Origin: Chara braunii
Lineage: Eukaryota > Streptophyta > Charophyceae > Charales > Characeae
Assembly: GCA_003427395.1 (NCBI GenBank)
Contig: BFEA01000284.1
Coordinates: forward strand, 753,914-786,961
DNA: 33,048 bases
Reading direction: 5' to 3'
Position 1 is the first letter of the stretch; each line of letters opens with the position of its first letter. Under the pieces are notes generated by a model that had not been told where the DNA came from, ran no database searches, and worked only from the letters and a program-made list of their open reading frames with translations. A program made the position numbers and the translations under genes. Shown one piece after another: positions 10,262-19,180 of the stretch.

Positions 10262-10476
10262 TGTGCTCTATTCGGGGCAGTCCAGTCCAGTCCCGTCAGT
10301 CCGCTGGGGTATACCCTAGCTGTTGTCTATTTTCTGTCTCATTCTGCATTCGCACAGTTTAGAGTACGTGCGTTGGAGTCTGACATGGGAGTTGCGTTGT
10401 GCTATCTTGCTCCCCCTTCTTCCTCCATCTCCATCTCTATCTTTGGCGGAGCACCACACCTGGTGGGTTCGCCACA
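10262..10476 (+). mobile_element. LTR-like end (TG...CA) of a retrotransposon
   Basis: The segment starts with TG, ends with CA (GTTCGCCACA) and is followed after one base by a primer-binding site. This is the structure of the 3' end of a 5' LTR. The true start of the LTR is not secure because no second LTR is present in the window; TG at 10262 is only a candidate. Confidence 0.45.
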
Positions 10477-10477
10477 C

Positions 10478-10489
10478 TGGTATCGGAGC
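10478..10489 (+). promoter_or_regulatory. Primer-binding site for initiator tRNA-Met
   Basis: TGGTATCGGAGC differs by one base from TGGTATCAGAGC, the usual plant LTR-retrotransposon primer site complementary to the 3' end of initiator tRNA-Met. It lies one base after an LTR-like CA end and upstream of a gag gene on the same strand, which supports the call. Confidence 0.7.
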
Positions 10490-10754
10490 GGGAACGTTCC
10501 CCGCTCCCACCCGCCACCCCGTACAGCTGGGAAAACAGCAAAACCCGACAGGCAGGTTTTTGACTGTTTTCAGGCCGTCTTTCGGCGAAAACGAGGGAAA
10601 AAAGAAGTCGCAGCAGGAAGCGAGTGGCGGAAAAAACACGTGCCATCACGAGCGCGTGCGCGCAAGCACGAAGGCCAAGGTCGCCGCACGCACGCTAGCC
10701 CGCTGCCCCGCCCCGCCCCGCTCCCAGATTTATATTATCAAGATCCAGGATCTT
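10490..10754 (+). other. LTR retrotransposon leader, first part
   Basis: No coding signal. GC-rich sequence with a short inverted repeat, AAGATCC-a-GGATCTT, near 10740. It is assigned to the leader because it lies between the primer-binding site and gag. Confidence 0.4.
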
Positions 10755-10835
10755 GCTGCCGCTGGGGTTTGAACCCAGGCACCTGCTGGGCTTGCGCGTG
10801 CGTAAGCTACTCTGTAACACACTCGCCATACTGCA
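10755..10835 (-). other. tRNA-like segment (tRNA pseudogene or SINE head)
   Basis: On the minus strand the 3' part reads CCTGGGTTCAAACCCCAG, a complete T-arm with a B-box-like GGTTCAAAC core. It is preceded about 45 bases upstream by GGCGAGTGTGTTACAG, which resembles a D-arm/A-box of the GGCCGAGTGGTTAA kind. Acceptor ends do not pair well and no clear anticodon stem is visible, so it is not a functional tRNA gene. A tRNA-derived SINE head is equally possible. Confidence 0.35.
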
Positions 10836-10891
10836 TGTATGGTCCTATAGTGTGGCACGCTATTGTTGAAGAGGTGCGTGCCAGCTATTTA

Positions 10892-10996
10892 CCCCCCCCC
10901 CCCCCCCCCCCNNNNNNNNNNNNNNNNNNNNNNNNNNNNNNNNNNNNNNNNNNNNNNNNNNNNNNNNNNNNNNNNNNNNNNNNNNNNNNNNNNNNN
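10892..10996. other. Poly-C run and assembly gap (N)
   Basis: Twenty C are followed by 85 N. The sequences on both sides of the gap are similar (CAGCTATTTACCCC and CTGCTATTTGCCCC), so a short repeat may have been collapsed. Reading frames across the N are meaningless. Confidence 0.95.
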
Positions 10997-11098
10997 CGGG
11001 GCTGCTATTTGCCCCTCCCCCCTCTCCCCGTCGGCTGCTGCTGCCTGCGCACGTGGCCATCTGCAGTGCCACGTGGCAGCCTGCTGTGGAGACTGAAG

Positions 11099-11204
11099 AC
11101 CCCCCTGGCTAGGGGGCTGCGCCACATTATTTTTTTACCATTTTTCTACTGCTGCAGCAGCACTTTTGCAGCAGCTCAAGATTCCCCCCTGCCTAGGGGG
11201 CTGT
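11099..11204. repeat. Two-copy CCCCC-loop-GGGGG hairpin repeat
   Basis: CCCCCCTGGCTAGGGGGCTG at about 11100 and CCCCCCTGCCTAGGGGGCTG at about 11184 are near-identical short hairpins about 84 bases apart, each in AAGA/AAGATT-type context. They sit in the leader of the LTR element. Confidence 0.75.
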
Positions 11205-11309
11205 GTGACTGTGGCAGTGGGGTGGCTGATCAAGATCTCAGCCAACCCTAGATCATCATCATCATCATCCTGTTACTGCTGTGGCATCAGGCCAGCAGCA
11301 CCTCGAAGG

Positions 11310-11358
11310 CCAAGATCCTGTGGATCTTGGTAGTGCTTTGCTCTTGGCCAACCAAGAG
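11310..11358. repeat. Two adjacent perfect hairpins
   Basis: CCAAGATCC (11310-11318) pairs with GGATCTTGG (11322-11330) over a 3-base loop. CTCTTGG (11341-11347) pairs with CCAAGAG (11352-11358) over a 4-base loop. Confidence 0.75.
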
Positions 11359-11361
11359 CCC

Positions 11362-11820
11362 GGTATTATCTCTCTCCACTAACCTACCCTCCCCCAACCC
11401 CTGGTCTCTCCCCCCCCATCATCTAATCATCCTTTCTAACTCTACCACTACCCTCCCTCCTCCCACCTCCCTCTTCATTCATCTCCCACCACCTTTTTCT
11501 CTCCTCTCCTCCCCACTCACCATCTACTACTAATCTCATCTCCCCCATCTCCCACTTCACTACTCTCTCTCTCACCTATTTCTCTCTTCTTCATCACTCT
11601 TTCATCCCTTTGCCCCCCCCCACTTCAAATTTTTCTGTTTTTTTTTCTTTTCCCTTTCTCTTTGATTTCAATCTTCTCTTTTCTTCAAAAATTCGAATTA
11701 TCTTATTTCCCCTCCTCCCTTCTCATTTTCTGATTTATTTTATTTTTTCTTTTATTTATTACGAAAATTCGAATTTCTTTGCAGCACCCTTAAATCTGAC
11801 TAGGAGTTGGTTTTTCTTGC
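11362..11820. repeat. Pyrimidine-rich then AT-rich low-complexity leader
   Basis: C/T-rich sequence to about 11600 gives way to T-rich sequence with a repeated AAAATTCGAATT word near 11690 and 11765. There is no coding signal; open frames are Ser/Pro/Leu/Phe-rich artefacts. Confidence 0.6.
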
Positions 11821-12152
11821 TTTCGGCACACATTTTGACCCCGTGGGGGTAACGAAGTGCTGCCAAAATTTTCTGTTTTTCTCTTACTTAAGTCTTTTTC
11901 GGCACACTTCGACCCCATGGGGGTAACGAAATGCTGCCNAAATTTTTGAAAAATCAGATACTCCATTTCTCTCCACCTCCTCACCCACTTATTTACTTAT
12001 TTACTTATTTAGCTATTTATTTATTATTTCTTTATTTATTTTCTGAAATTTTTAATTTGCGGCAGTTTGAAACCTAGTGTGCTTATCTTGGTCTCTCCTT
12101 TCCCCTTGGCACATTCTTGACCCCATGGGGGGTAGGGAAATGCTACCGAAAA
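11821..12152. repeat. Three-copy 'GGCACA...GACCCC/GGGGGT...TGCTGCC' hairpin repeat
   Basis: Units at 11821-11868, 11896-11943 and about 12107-12152 share TCGGCACA, then GACCCC(G/A)TGGGGGT, then AACGAA(G/A)TGCTGCC and an AAAATTT tail. The GACCCC/GGGGT arms form the inner stem and GGCA/TGCC can close an outer stem. The third unit has several substitutions. The first two start 75 bases apart. They lie in the leader of the LTR element, upstream of gag. Confidence 0.8.
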
Positions 12153-12360
12153 TTCTAAAAAAATAAATATTATTTCTCTCTTCATATTTTGTTTCCTTAT
12201 TTTTTAATTATTTTTATTATTTATTTATTTTCTTATTTTATTTTATTTTTCTCTCGAAATCTCGCTGTTTATTTATTTTTCTCCCGCCTTCCCCCCCTAT
12301 GCTTGCTATTTTATTTTCTTGATTAGGTCACTGGTACCCTACCCTAACCACTCAAACTTC
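12153..12360. other. AT-rich leader sequence, nothing recognised
   Basis: T/A-rich sequence with TTTATTTATT words. No gene and no strong inverted repeat. Confidence 0.4.
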
Positions 12361-12402
12361 GGTTAGGGTTTTCTTAGGGTTTTTCTAGGGTTTAGGGTTT
12401 TC
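12361..12402 (+). repeat. Degenerate plant-type telomere-like repeat (TTTAGGG)
   Basis: GGTTAGGGTTTTCTTAGGG is followed by TTTTTCTAGGGTTTAGGG: four TAGGG words with T-rich spacers, one exact TTTAGGG among them. This is interstitial, not a chromosome end. Confidence 0.75.
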
Positions 12403-12586
12403 CTACCCCCCCCCCAACTTTCCCTTTCCATTCGGCCACCCTGGATCCGAACCACCCCTCCCCCTTTGACGGCGCCCGCGCTCGATTTACTAGCGCCGCC
12501 CGTCGCTTTCTATCGCAGACCTCCCCCTACGCCCTCCGCTCACGCGGACCTCCTCCGGCCTCCCTAGCCCGGCCTGTTACCTTCCC
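12403..12586 (+). other. GC-rich gag 5' flank
   Basis: Composition switches abruptly from AT-rich to GC-rich. No gene was seen before the ATG at 12587. Confidence 0.4.
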
Positions 12587-13502
12587 ATGGCCGACGGCGT
12601 GTCACAAGCCGCCGAGGCGGCGACGACCTCAGCATCGGGCTCCACACCCGTGCCGACGGACCAGGGCCACCAGCCCCAGGGGGACCTACACACCCTCATC
12701 ACCTCCCTCCTTGCGCCCTTATAGGCGCAAATGGCGACTCTTGCCGCTGGCCTGCGGCAACTCCAGGACGTTGGTCGTCCTTCCTCTCCTCACTCTCTCT
12801 CTTCTCCTGGCTCCCAGTCTGGGTCCCCCGTCCTCCGACATGGTGGCCACGACAGAGCTTCCTCCTCTGCCGCCCCCGACCCGGCCGTCCTGGTGACCGT
12901 CCACACTCCTAGCACGACGGCCGCCACGGGTCAGGCCCTCCCTCAATCTACGGGCGCACCCGCCCAGATTCCGGTCACTACGGCCACGGGACCACAACCC
13001 GCTACCATGGTCTCAACTTTTCCGGGTGCCCCACTTCTCCCTCCCCTTCGCACGACCGCAGCGCCACCTGGCTCTCCCCCCTGTGGGATGCCCCGCACCG
13101 CTCGTGCGTCCACTCCCCCCGCTCTTCCCCCTGCCACTCCTCGCTCGATCTACGTCTAACGTCTCGAGGACGAGCTTGCCCAGACCCGGGCTGACCTTGG
13201 CCGCGCCTTCGGGCGCACCCCCTCCTTCCTCTACCTTTCCTTCCATGCAGGCTCGCTTCCCTCGCCCTGCACCCTATCAAGCCCCATCCTACCTTCTTCC
13301 TATTCCCGCGATTGCTGCGACCTCTTCTACCGCAACTCCCTTGCGGCCTTCCGCTGTTGCCCCCGCCGCTCCCCCATGCGGCCCGGGCGCACAGTCAGCT
13401 GCGCCCCTTTCTCCAGGACCTGCGCCAACTTACTCAGCCATGGCACAAGCCTCTGCTCCCCGATCCCCTCGCCTCTAAAACAGTGGCGCACCACTCGTCC
13501 GC
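12587..13502 (+). pseudogene. gag N-terminal region, interrupted
   Basis: From ATG at 12587 the frame reads MADGVSQAAEAATTSASG and then an Ala/Pro/Ser/Thr-rich low-complexity stretch. It is cut by TAG at 12722-12724 and TAA near 13157. Just after that stop the same frame gives RLEDELAQTRADLGRAFG, a likely short coiled coil. The reading then shifts to the frame that enters the conserved gag domain at 13503, with one more stop (TAA) near 13478. At least three stops and one frameshift show it is dead. Proline-rich N-termini of this kind are common in large gypsy-type Gag proteins. Confidence 0.6.
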
Positions 13503-14600
13503 TTGACGGACATTGCCTTGTATGACGGTACAGGCATACACGTATCTCGGTGGCTACAGTCTGCCACCCACACCTTCGAGCTCATGGGCACCCCACCCGA
13601 CTCGTGGGTGGGTCACCTCTCCACGCACCTGTGTGGCGGTCCTTTTGACGTCTGGGAGGATTTCTACGCTTACTCCCTTCATGCGGGTCGGACTCCGACC
13701 TTTATGGATTTCCAAGCGTTCCTCGAAGATCGCTTCGGAGCCCGACATGACGTGACTGACGCCTTCGAGCGTGTCGTCACTACACGCTGGTCCGGCTCTG
13801 GTGGCGCTGCCGGCCTGGATCGCCACATCCAGGTCTTTCAGGACGCTCGCCTCATTGGCGACGTGGCGTTCCTCCCCGAGGCTGCCCTTATCGATCGTTT
13901 CTTGGCTAGCCTTCCGCATGAGTACCGCTCCGAGTTATGGCGGTACGAGTTCACATCGGCCTCGCAAGCTTACGAGGCCGCCAGGGACCATCAGCGGGTG
14001 CGGGCCCGTCTTCAACCCACTTCCTCCTCCCAGCCTCAGCGTACAGGTTACGCCCCCTCCTCCTCTCACGGCACTTCCCAGCGCCGTCCCCCTTTCCGCG
14101 ATCGCCCCCGCCGTTCCGCGCAGCAGGGACGCCACTTCTCGCGCCGCTTCAGCGCACTCGAGTATGGTGAGTAGGACGCTGTTGCCCCGTCGTCGCCCGA
14201 GGGTGACCATAGCGACGACCTTGACCTCGGTGAGGCCGTCCACTACCACCTGGAGGACTCTACTCTCTCTATGGCCAAGCGCCTCCAGCTCATCCTCTCC
14301 GCCCTCTCCCGGGCATGCAGTCGCCCCGGTCACGTTGGCGCGTCGCCCCCCAAGGTCCCTCAATAGGACCTCCCTCAGGGCTTTGTCCCTCCTCGCGGTG
14401 TCCTTTCAGCTGAGGAGCGCGCAACTATTTTTGGCCGGCGTGGGTGCTTGCGCTGCCACCAGGACGGTCATACCTCCTCGCGGTGCCCTTACACTGCCGC
14501 CCTTGACCGCCACTACGCTGACCCTTCCCGCCAGCGTCGTGCTCAGTCCCCCCCCGGTGCCTCGCATCCCCGCGGCGCCTCCTAGCCACGGTGCAGTGTA
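13503..14600 (+). pseudogene. gag: LTR-retrotransposon gag (capsid plus CCHC zinc knuckle)
   Basis: The open part 13503-14174 (223 codons) has the layout of a retrotransposon Gag capsid domain: IALYDGTGIHVSRWLQS near the start (a 'F-G-W' type entry), a helical region with PDSWVGHL and FDVWEDF, FMDFQAFLEDRFG, and the late ALIDRFLASLPHEYRSELW, followed by a basic Arg-rich tail. After a TAG at 14172-14174 and a second stop near 14364 the same frame continues to GCLRCHQDGHTSSRC, a perfect C-x2-C-x4-H-x4-C knuckle at 14445-14486, which binds genomic RNA. No protease, RT or integrase follows, because LINE D starts at about 14645. Ty3/gypsy type is likely from the capsid style, but without pol it cannot be proven. 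Confidence 0.8.
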
Positions 14601-14774
14601 CACCTGTGCCCTCCTCAGTAGTCGGCTTCCTGACATCCCTGTCACGATTTGTTTCCACTATTTCAATAACATTTCTTAAATTATGTTTCTTCCCGTTCCT
14701 TTCTTTGTGTTGCTAATCTTCTGGAGGATTGAGACACTTTCAGGATAATGTTATTTACTATTTGAGGGGATTTG

Positions 14775-14782
14775 GTAAATAT
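14775..14782. repeat. Target-site duplication, left copy (8 bp)
   Basis: GTAAATAT directly precedes the left terminal inverted repeat and is repeated exactly at 16426-16433. Confidence 0.9.
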
Positions 14783-16425
14783 CTGAGTACGGATCCGGGC
14801 CGCCCGGCCGACCAGCGCCTGCCCGGGGGAGGTCCCGGGCGGCCTGGTCGGGCGGGCGACCTGGTTGGGGGCCAGGCACCCCTAACACACCTTGTTGGCA
14901 GGGGGGTTCTGACCCCGAATCGCCAAGATTTGGCCTCCCCAGGGCCTACCGGGTCCAACCACGCCCAAAAAACGGTGTGTCTGGCCCGTGAGGCCTGTTT
15001 TGTTTTTTGAATTTTTGACGGCCCTCCGGCCGTCAATCATCCATGATCGACGGTCAGAGGGCCGTTTGTTTTTTGGAGGGAAAACCAAGGCCCCGTTTGA
15101 ACAATCGACTGGTTGGGGCGGCCTGCATCGGCTGTCCAAACGGGACCCCTTCTCGAGCCGCCTGCGTTCGTCGTTGAGCCGCCCTCGCTCCTCGCGCTGC
15201 CCGTTGTCCCCATCGCCTGGGAGCTGCACTCGCCCGCCGTCGTGGAGTCGTCCGTTGCCCGTCGCCCGTCGCCCGTCGCGAGCGTCGTGGAGTCGCCCGT
15301 TGCTCGTCCCCCTCTCTTCTTCTTCTTCTTCTTCTTCTTCTTCTTCTTCTTCTTCTTCTTCTTCCTCCTCTCCTCCTCCTCCTCCTCTTCCGACTATCTT
15401 CTTTTTCTTCTTTTTTTTTTGTTTCGTTCGTCAGCAATAGGTTTCGAGATAAACGACAGGTAAGGAAAAAAAAAAAAATTGATCCGCTCGTCATCTTCTT
15501 CTTCTTCTTCTTCTTCTTCTTCTTCTTCTCTCCTCCTCCGCCTCCCCCTCATCTTCTTCTTCTTCCTCTTCTCTCCTCCTCCTCTTCCGCCCATCTTCTT
15601 CTTCTTCTTCTTCTTCTTCTTCTTCTTCTTCTTCTTCTTGTAGGACCGTCGCTGCAGCCCGCCGCCATACCCCGCCACATACCCTACCTCCCTGCCACTG
15701 CCGCTCGTCATCTTCTTCTTCTTCTTCTTCTTCTTCTTCTTCTTCTTCTTCTCTCCTCCTCCGCCTCCCCCTCATCTTCTTCTCCTTCCTCTTCTCTCCT
15801 CGTCCTCCTCTTCCGCCCATCTTCTTCTTCTCCTTCTTCTTCTTCTTCTTCTTCTTCTTGTATGACCGCCGCCACAGCCCGCCACCATACCCCACCACCA
15901 TACCCTACCGCCCTGCCGCCGTCGCTATCTTCTTCTTCTTCTTCTTCTCCTTCTTGTACGAACGCCGCCACATCCCGCAGCCATACCCCGCCACCATACC
16001 CTATCGCCCTGCCGCCGCTGCCATCTTCTTCTTCTTCTTCTCTCCTCTTCCGCCTCCCCCTCATCTTCTTCTCCTTCATCTTCTCTCCTCCTCCTCTTCC
16101 GCCCATCTTCTTCTTCTTTTTCTTCTTGGACCGCCACACCTCCCTCCCTGCCGCCGCCCCCCAACACGGTATATACTTGGTATCACACATGCAGCAAACA
16201 GCAGGCAACATACATGCAGAGTCCCCAACACCCAGAAACCCCCCNCCCCCTCCCCCCGCCTCGCACCCAGACAACCCGTCCCCCCCCCAAACCATAATTT
16301 TTATTGCAGATTCGGGGTCCTCTCGTCGAACACAGAAGGACCCCGCTTTCAAAAAAAAAATAAAAAAATTCTGGGCTGTTTTTTTGCCCGGCCGGTTTGC
16401 CCGGCCGGGCGGCGTCCGTACTCAG
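14783..16425. mobile_element. Non-autonomous hAT-like DNA transposon in LINE D
   Basis: Left end CTGAGTACGGATCC and right end (reverse complement) CTGAGTACGGACGCC are terminal inverted repeats. Both continue into a shared GCCGCCCGGCCG block. The exact 8-bp flanking duplication GTAAATAT fits hAT (also P or Merlin) superfamilies. Joining the flanks restores LINE D homology, confirming the boundaries. The 1643-bp interior has no transposase motif; it consists of a GC-rich part (to about 15300) and a TTC/TCC satellite-like part (15317-16130). A single N lies near 16244. Mobilisation would need a transposase from elsewhere. Confidence 0.85.
15317..16130. repeat. TTC-rich higher-order satellite inside the transposon
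   Basis: Two modules of about 75-80 bp alternate, separated by (TTC)n runs. Module 1 (GACCGCCGCCACAGCCCGCC ... CCATACCC ... CCCTGCCGCCG) starts near 15640, 15858 and 15956. Module 2 (TCTCCTCCTCCGCCTCCCCC ... TCTTCCGCCCATC) starts near 15529, 15751 and 16041. The order is 2-1-2-1-1-2. Copies differ by substitutions. Long open frames on both strands here are Ser-, Glu- or Lys/Arg-repeat artefacts. Confidence 0.8.
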
Positions 16426-16433
16426 GTAAATAT
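16426..16433. repeat. Target-site duplication, right copy (8 bp)
   Basis: GTAAATAT directly follows the right terminal inverted repeat and matches 14775-14782 exactly. Confidence 0.9.
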
Positions 16434-17457
16434 GTCTTCTTCTGGATTTAATTATGTTTGTGAACGTAGGATGTTGGCCAACTCAGTTTGGAAGTCATGA
16501 GAGGATAATAGAGCGTTGTTGAACCGATAGAAGTTTTTACCAGTATATCATGTTTTGGTTAGCCTCAGGGAGAGGGTGATAGCTTTGTGGTCGAGACCTT
16601 TGTGATAGGGGTTGCTCATTATGTTGCAACTTAATATGGTACCTGAGAGGGACTCTGAGGTTAGGAAGAAATGAATTCTTGAGAAAGAAGTCCTTCCCAG
16701 TGTAGTTTTCCTAACACAGGAGAATCGTTTTATGTTGGGTGATAAGAGACGGTATGGGTCAATGAGATTCTTTCTCGTGATGAAGTCCTTTAGGTTCTCA
16801 CTATTGGATTGTGAAGCGGGGTCTTGGGAATTACATATTCTATCTACGGTGGGGTCTTGGACCGAGTTTCAGTCTCCCATTATGATGATGTGATTGTGGA
16901 TGGGGAGGAGTTGTTGTAGAGTAAGGAGGAAGTGGTTCTTTTCCTGCAGCATGTTCGGTCCGTACATGCCTATGACTGATATTAACTCTTCTTTGAGTTT
17001 GATATCGATTTTGACCCATCTGCTTAACATGTGGTCCTGTGATGTGGAAATAACTTCGATGTTGTTGCTAGCAGGAGATCTTTCATGTAATAGTATTGAC
17101 CGTGCTTGCCGAGACGTTCAGTGTTGCGTTGGCCCAAACTGCAGATTTGACAAGATATAGCTTCTTTAGGATCGCCAATTGTATCTTTTTGTGTTCCTGG
17201 TTGTTGGTTAGGTGTGTTTCCTGGAGGCAAGTTATGTTTGGGGGGGGTTGCCCAAACCATCCCATGGTTTCCGTTAGGTTCCTCCATTTGACTGGGCTGT
17301 CCGATATGGATGCCAGACCGTTGACATTCCATAACATGATAGATAGTTCAGGTTGTTCCCTTATTTCTTTTGCAATGTCTGCTTCGGAAGTGGGTTCGAG
17401 TCGCTTTGATTTGTGTTTAGCCCCTCTGTCAGTGAAGCTATCTGCTGGATCTAGCAT
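16434..17457 (-). pseudogene. LINE D ORF2 start, APE-type endonuclease (degenerate)
   Basis: ORF2 begins near 17457 with about 40 variable residues, then SIMLWNVNGLASI (Asn motif) and ITCLQETHLTNNQE (catalytic Glu), both readable in one 124-codon stretch. Further on, the minus strand reads IIIMGD-stop-NSVQDP, where the Trp codon of GDWN has become TGA, then FSRIHFFLTSES (RIDYFL has lost its Asp) and GLDHKAITL (SDH reads LDH). Several frameshifts also occur. The endonuclease is therefore more decayed than that of LINE A. After LSSHDFQTELANIL the sequence is cut by the transposon at 16433. Confidence 0.85.
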
Positions 17458-17501
17458 TATCTGTTTAGATAGTTATCACTAATTTGGGTCTGGTAATGGA
17501 T

Positions 17502-19180
17502 CTAGGAGGCTTTGAACTCTGCCAACCTTTTGTCCCTCGCCTCATTTTCCTTCTTTGCCCTTTCCAGGGGGGCCTCCGCGTTGTTTTCCAGCCACTCCTC
17601 TCTCATGAACGCTGCCATGCTGTATGCGATTCTGTCCACTTCTTCCTTTTGTCCCAACAATCGGTATGGGATTTCACAGATAAGATCCCATAATTTCCAT
17701 TGCGAGCCATTTCTCAGCTCAACTTGCTGGTCGTAGATAGCCATGATAGGATTCATGTCCCTGAAGTGGAGTCTGTCTTTGTCATCCTCCCATACCACAT
17801 TCAAGCTTTTATCCTGCTAGCTCTTGTAGATGAGCAGAGGCTGCTGGTCTGCAACATTTGCTCTCAAGAAGGGAGGCACTTTGATAGGATCATGGGTTGT
17901 GATAATGGACAGGGATGGTTTGACCGCGATCTGCCACTCACCTTTTTCTTTGTTGAAGCGAAAACGCATGATTGGGGCTGAGGGGGAGAGTGTGATGGCA
18001 TCAATCCTGACTGACACTGCCAATTCTTATGGGTTTTCATCTGCCAATCTGTTGAGGGAGAGAGAGATTTTCCCCAGTTCTTGGTTTTGTTCCTCGAGGT
18101 GTCTTGTTTGCCTCTCGAGGATTGTCATTTGTCTCCTCTTCTTCTTCTTGAGATTTTTTGGCTGACTGTGTAGTTCCATGGCTAGCACTCTCATCTTCCC
18201 CTCTTTAGTGAGGTGTGTTCCTTGTTCTTCAGGGCTGTTGTAACCCCCTGCTCTTGAGTTGTTATCTCTTTGGCTTCATTCAGGTAAGAGGTTGGCCAAA
18301 TGGTTGTCTGGTTGGTTGTCTCTTCCTTGTCCGCTTCCATCCCCTCTTCACTCTTGTCCACGTACTGAAATGCCAAAAATTTTGAAAAGTGGTTTTCATA
18401 TTGAAGAGCTTCGTAGGGATTTGGGAAGGTGGGAAAGTCTGCGGGGTTATCCGTTGTGGTGGACTTTTTTAAACTGCTTATGTGTCTTGCATCTGCCAAC
18501 CGGATTTCCAAGTCCAAGTCGTGGTGACTCGCGAGATCTCATCGAAATGATGTACTCATCCAACCATTCCAGCGTGCTTTGTGAGCCGTCCTCAATTGAA
18601 CTGTCATGGTTGTCATCTGCTGACTTTGCTGGGAGTGGAATGTCTAGGAGCATGCCAGTGGTCCTGTCATCAGATGAGGAGTCCCTTGCCTGCAATTTTT
18701 TTTGGGTTGGGGATTTGTCTAATTCCTTGGCTTCTTCCTCCTCTCCTCTAATGTTCCTTTTGGGTTAACCAGTGGTCCTTGTGTTGCTTATGGATCTGTT
18801 CTTGGCTGCCAGGTTGCCTCTGGGCTGCAAATTTTCAAGGTAGGATTTTTCTGCTTCTTTCCCCATGCTGTGTACTTCGCTTAGGATTTGGTTTTTATAC
18901 ATTGTCTGTTCGAGGTGGAGTGTGTGCCCCGGTCTGAAGTTGTCATATTTGTGGGTGGATCTAGCGTTCCTTTTCCATTCATCTGCCATCTGCTCCCATG
19001 AGGGGGGAACACGTCTGGTTTGCATGTTGGCTCTGAGTCTGACAGAGTCCAGATCCAAGTTGGGCTTTCCCTGCGGTCATCGAAATCCCGGCCTGCAAAG
19101 GTTGGGTCGTTGATGATCCAGATGCCCTTCATTGCTTCTGCTTCAACCATCATCGAGGGTTGCAGTCCTTTTCCATCTCC
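17502..19180 (-). pseudogene. LINE D ORF1, C-terminal half (frameshifted)
   Basis: After the zinc knuckle at about 19190 the reading continues through a series of open pieces in changing frames (19153-18881, 19058-18765, 18695-18447, 18517-18191, 18023-17817) and ends with a clean 100-codon piece 17804-17502. The last piece is charged and helical (PLERAKKENEARDKRLAEFK), probably a coiled coil. It stops 45 bases before ORF2. No domain is recognisable in the middle. Assignment to ORF1 rests on position and continuous coding character. Confidence 0.6.

Noticed and set aside
10755-10835. Functional tRNA gene
   Set aside because: Only the T-arm is convincing; acceptor and anticodon stems do not form.
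10373-11251. 292-codon plus-strand open frame
   Set aside because: It runs through 85 N bases and a poly-C run and has no motif; it overlaps an LTR leader with a primer-binding site.
12731-13478. Minus-strand Gly/Arg-rich open frames over the gag region
   Set aside because: Shadows of GC-rich plus-strand gag; no motif.
15054-16500. Several long Ser-, Glu-, Lys- or Arg-rich open frames
   Set aside because: Artefacts of (TTC)n and (TCC)n arrays inside a transposon.
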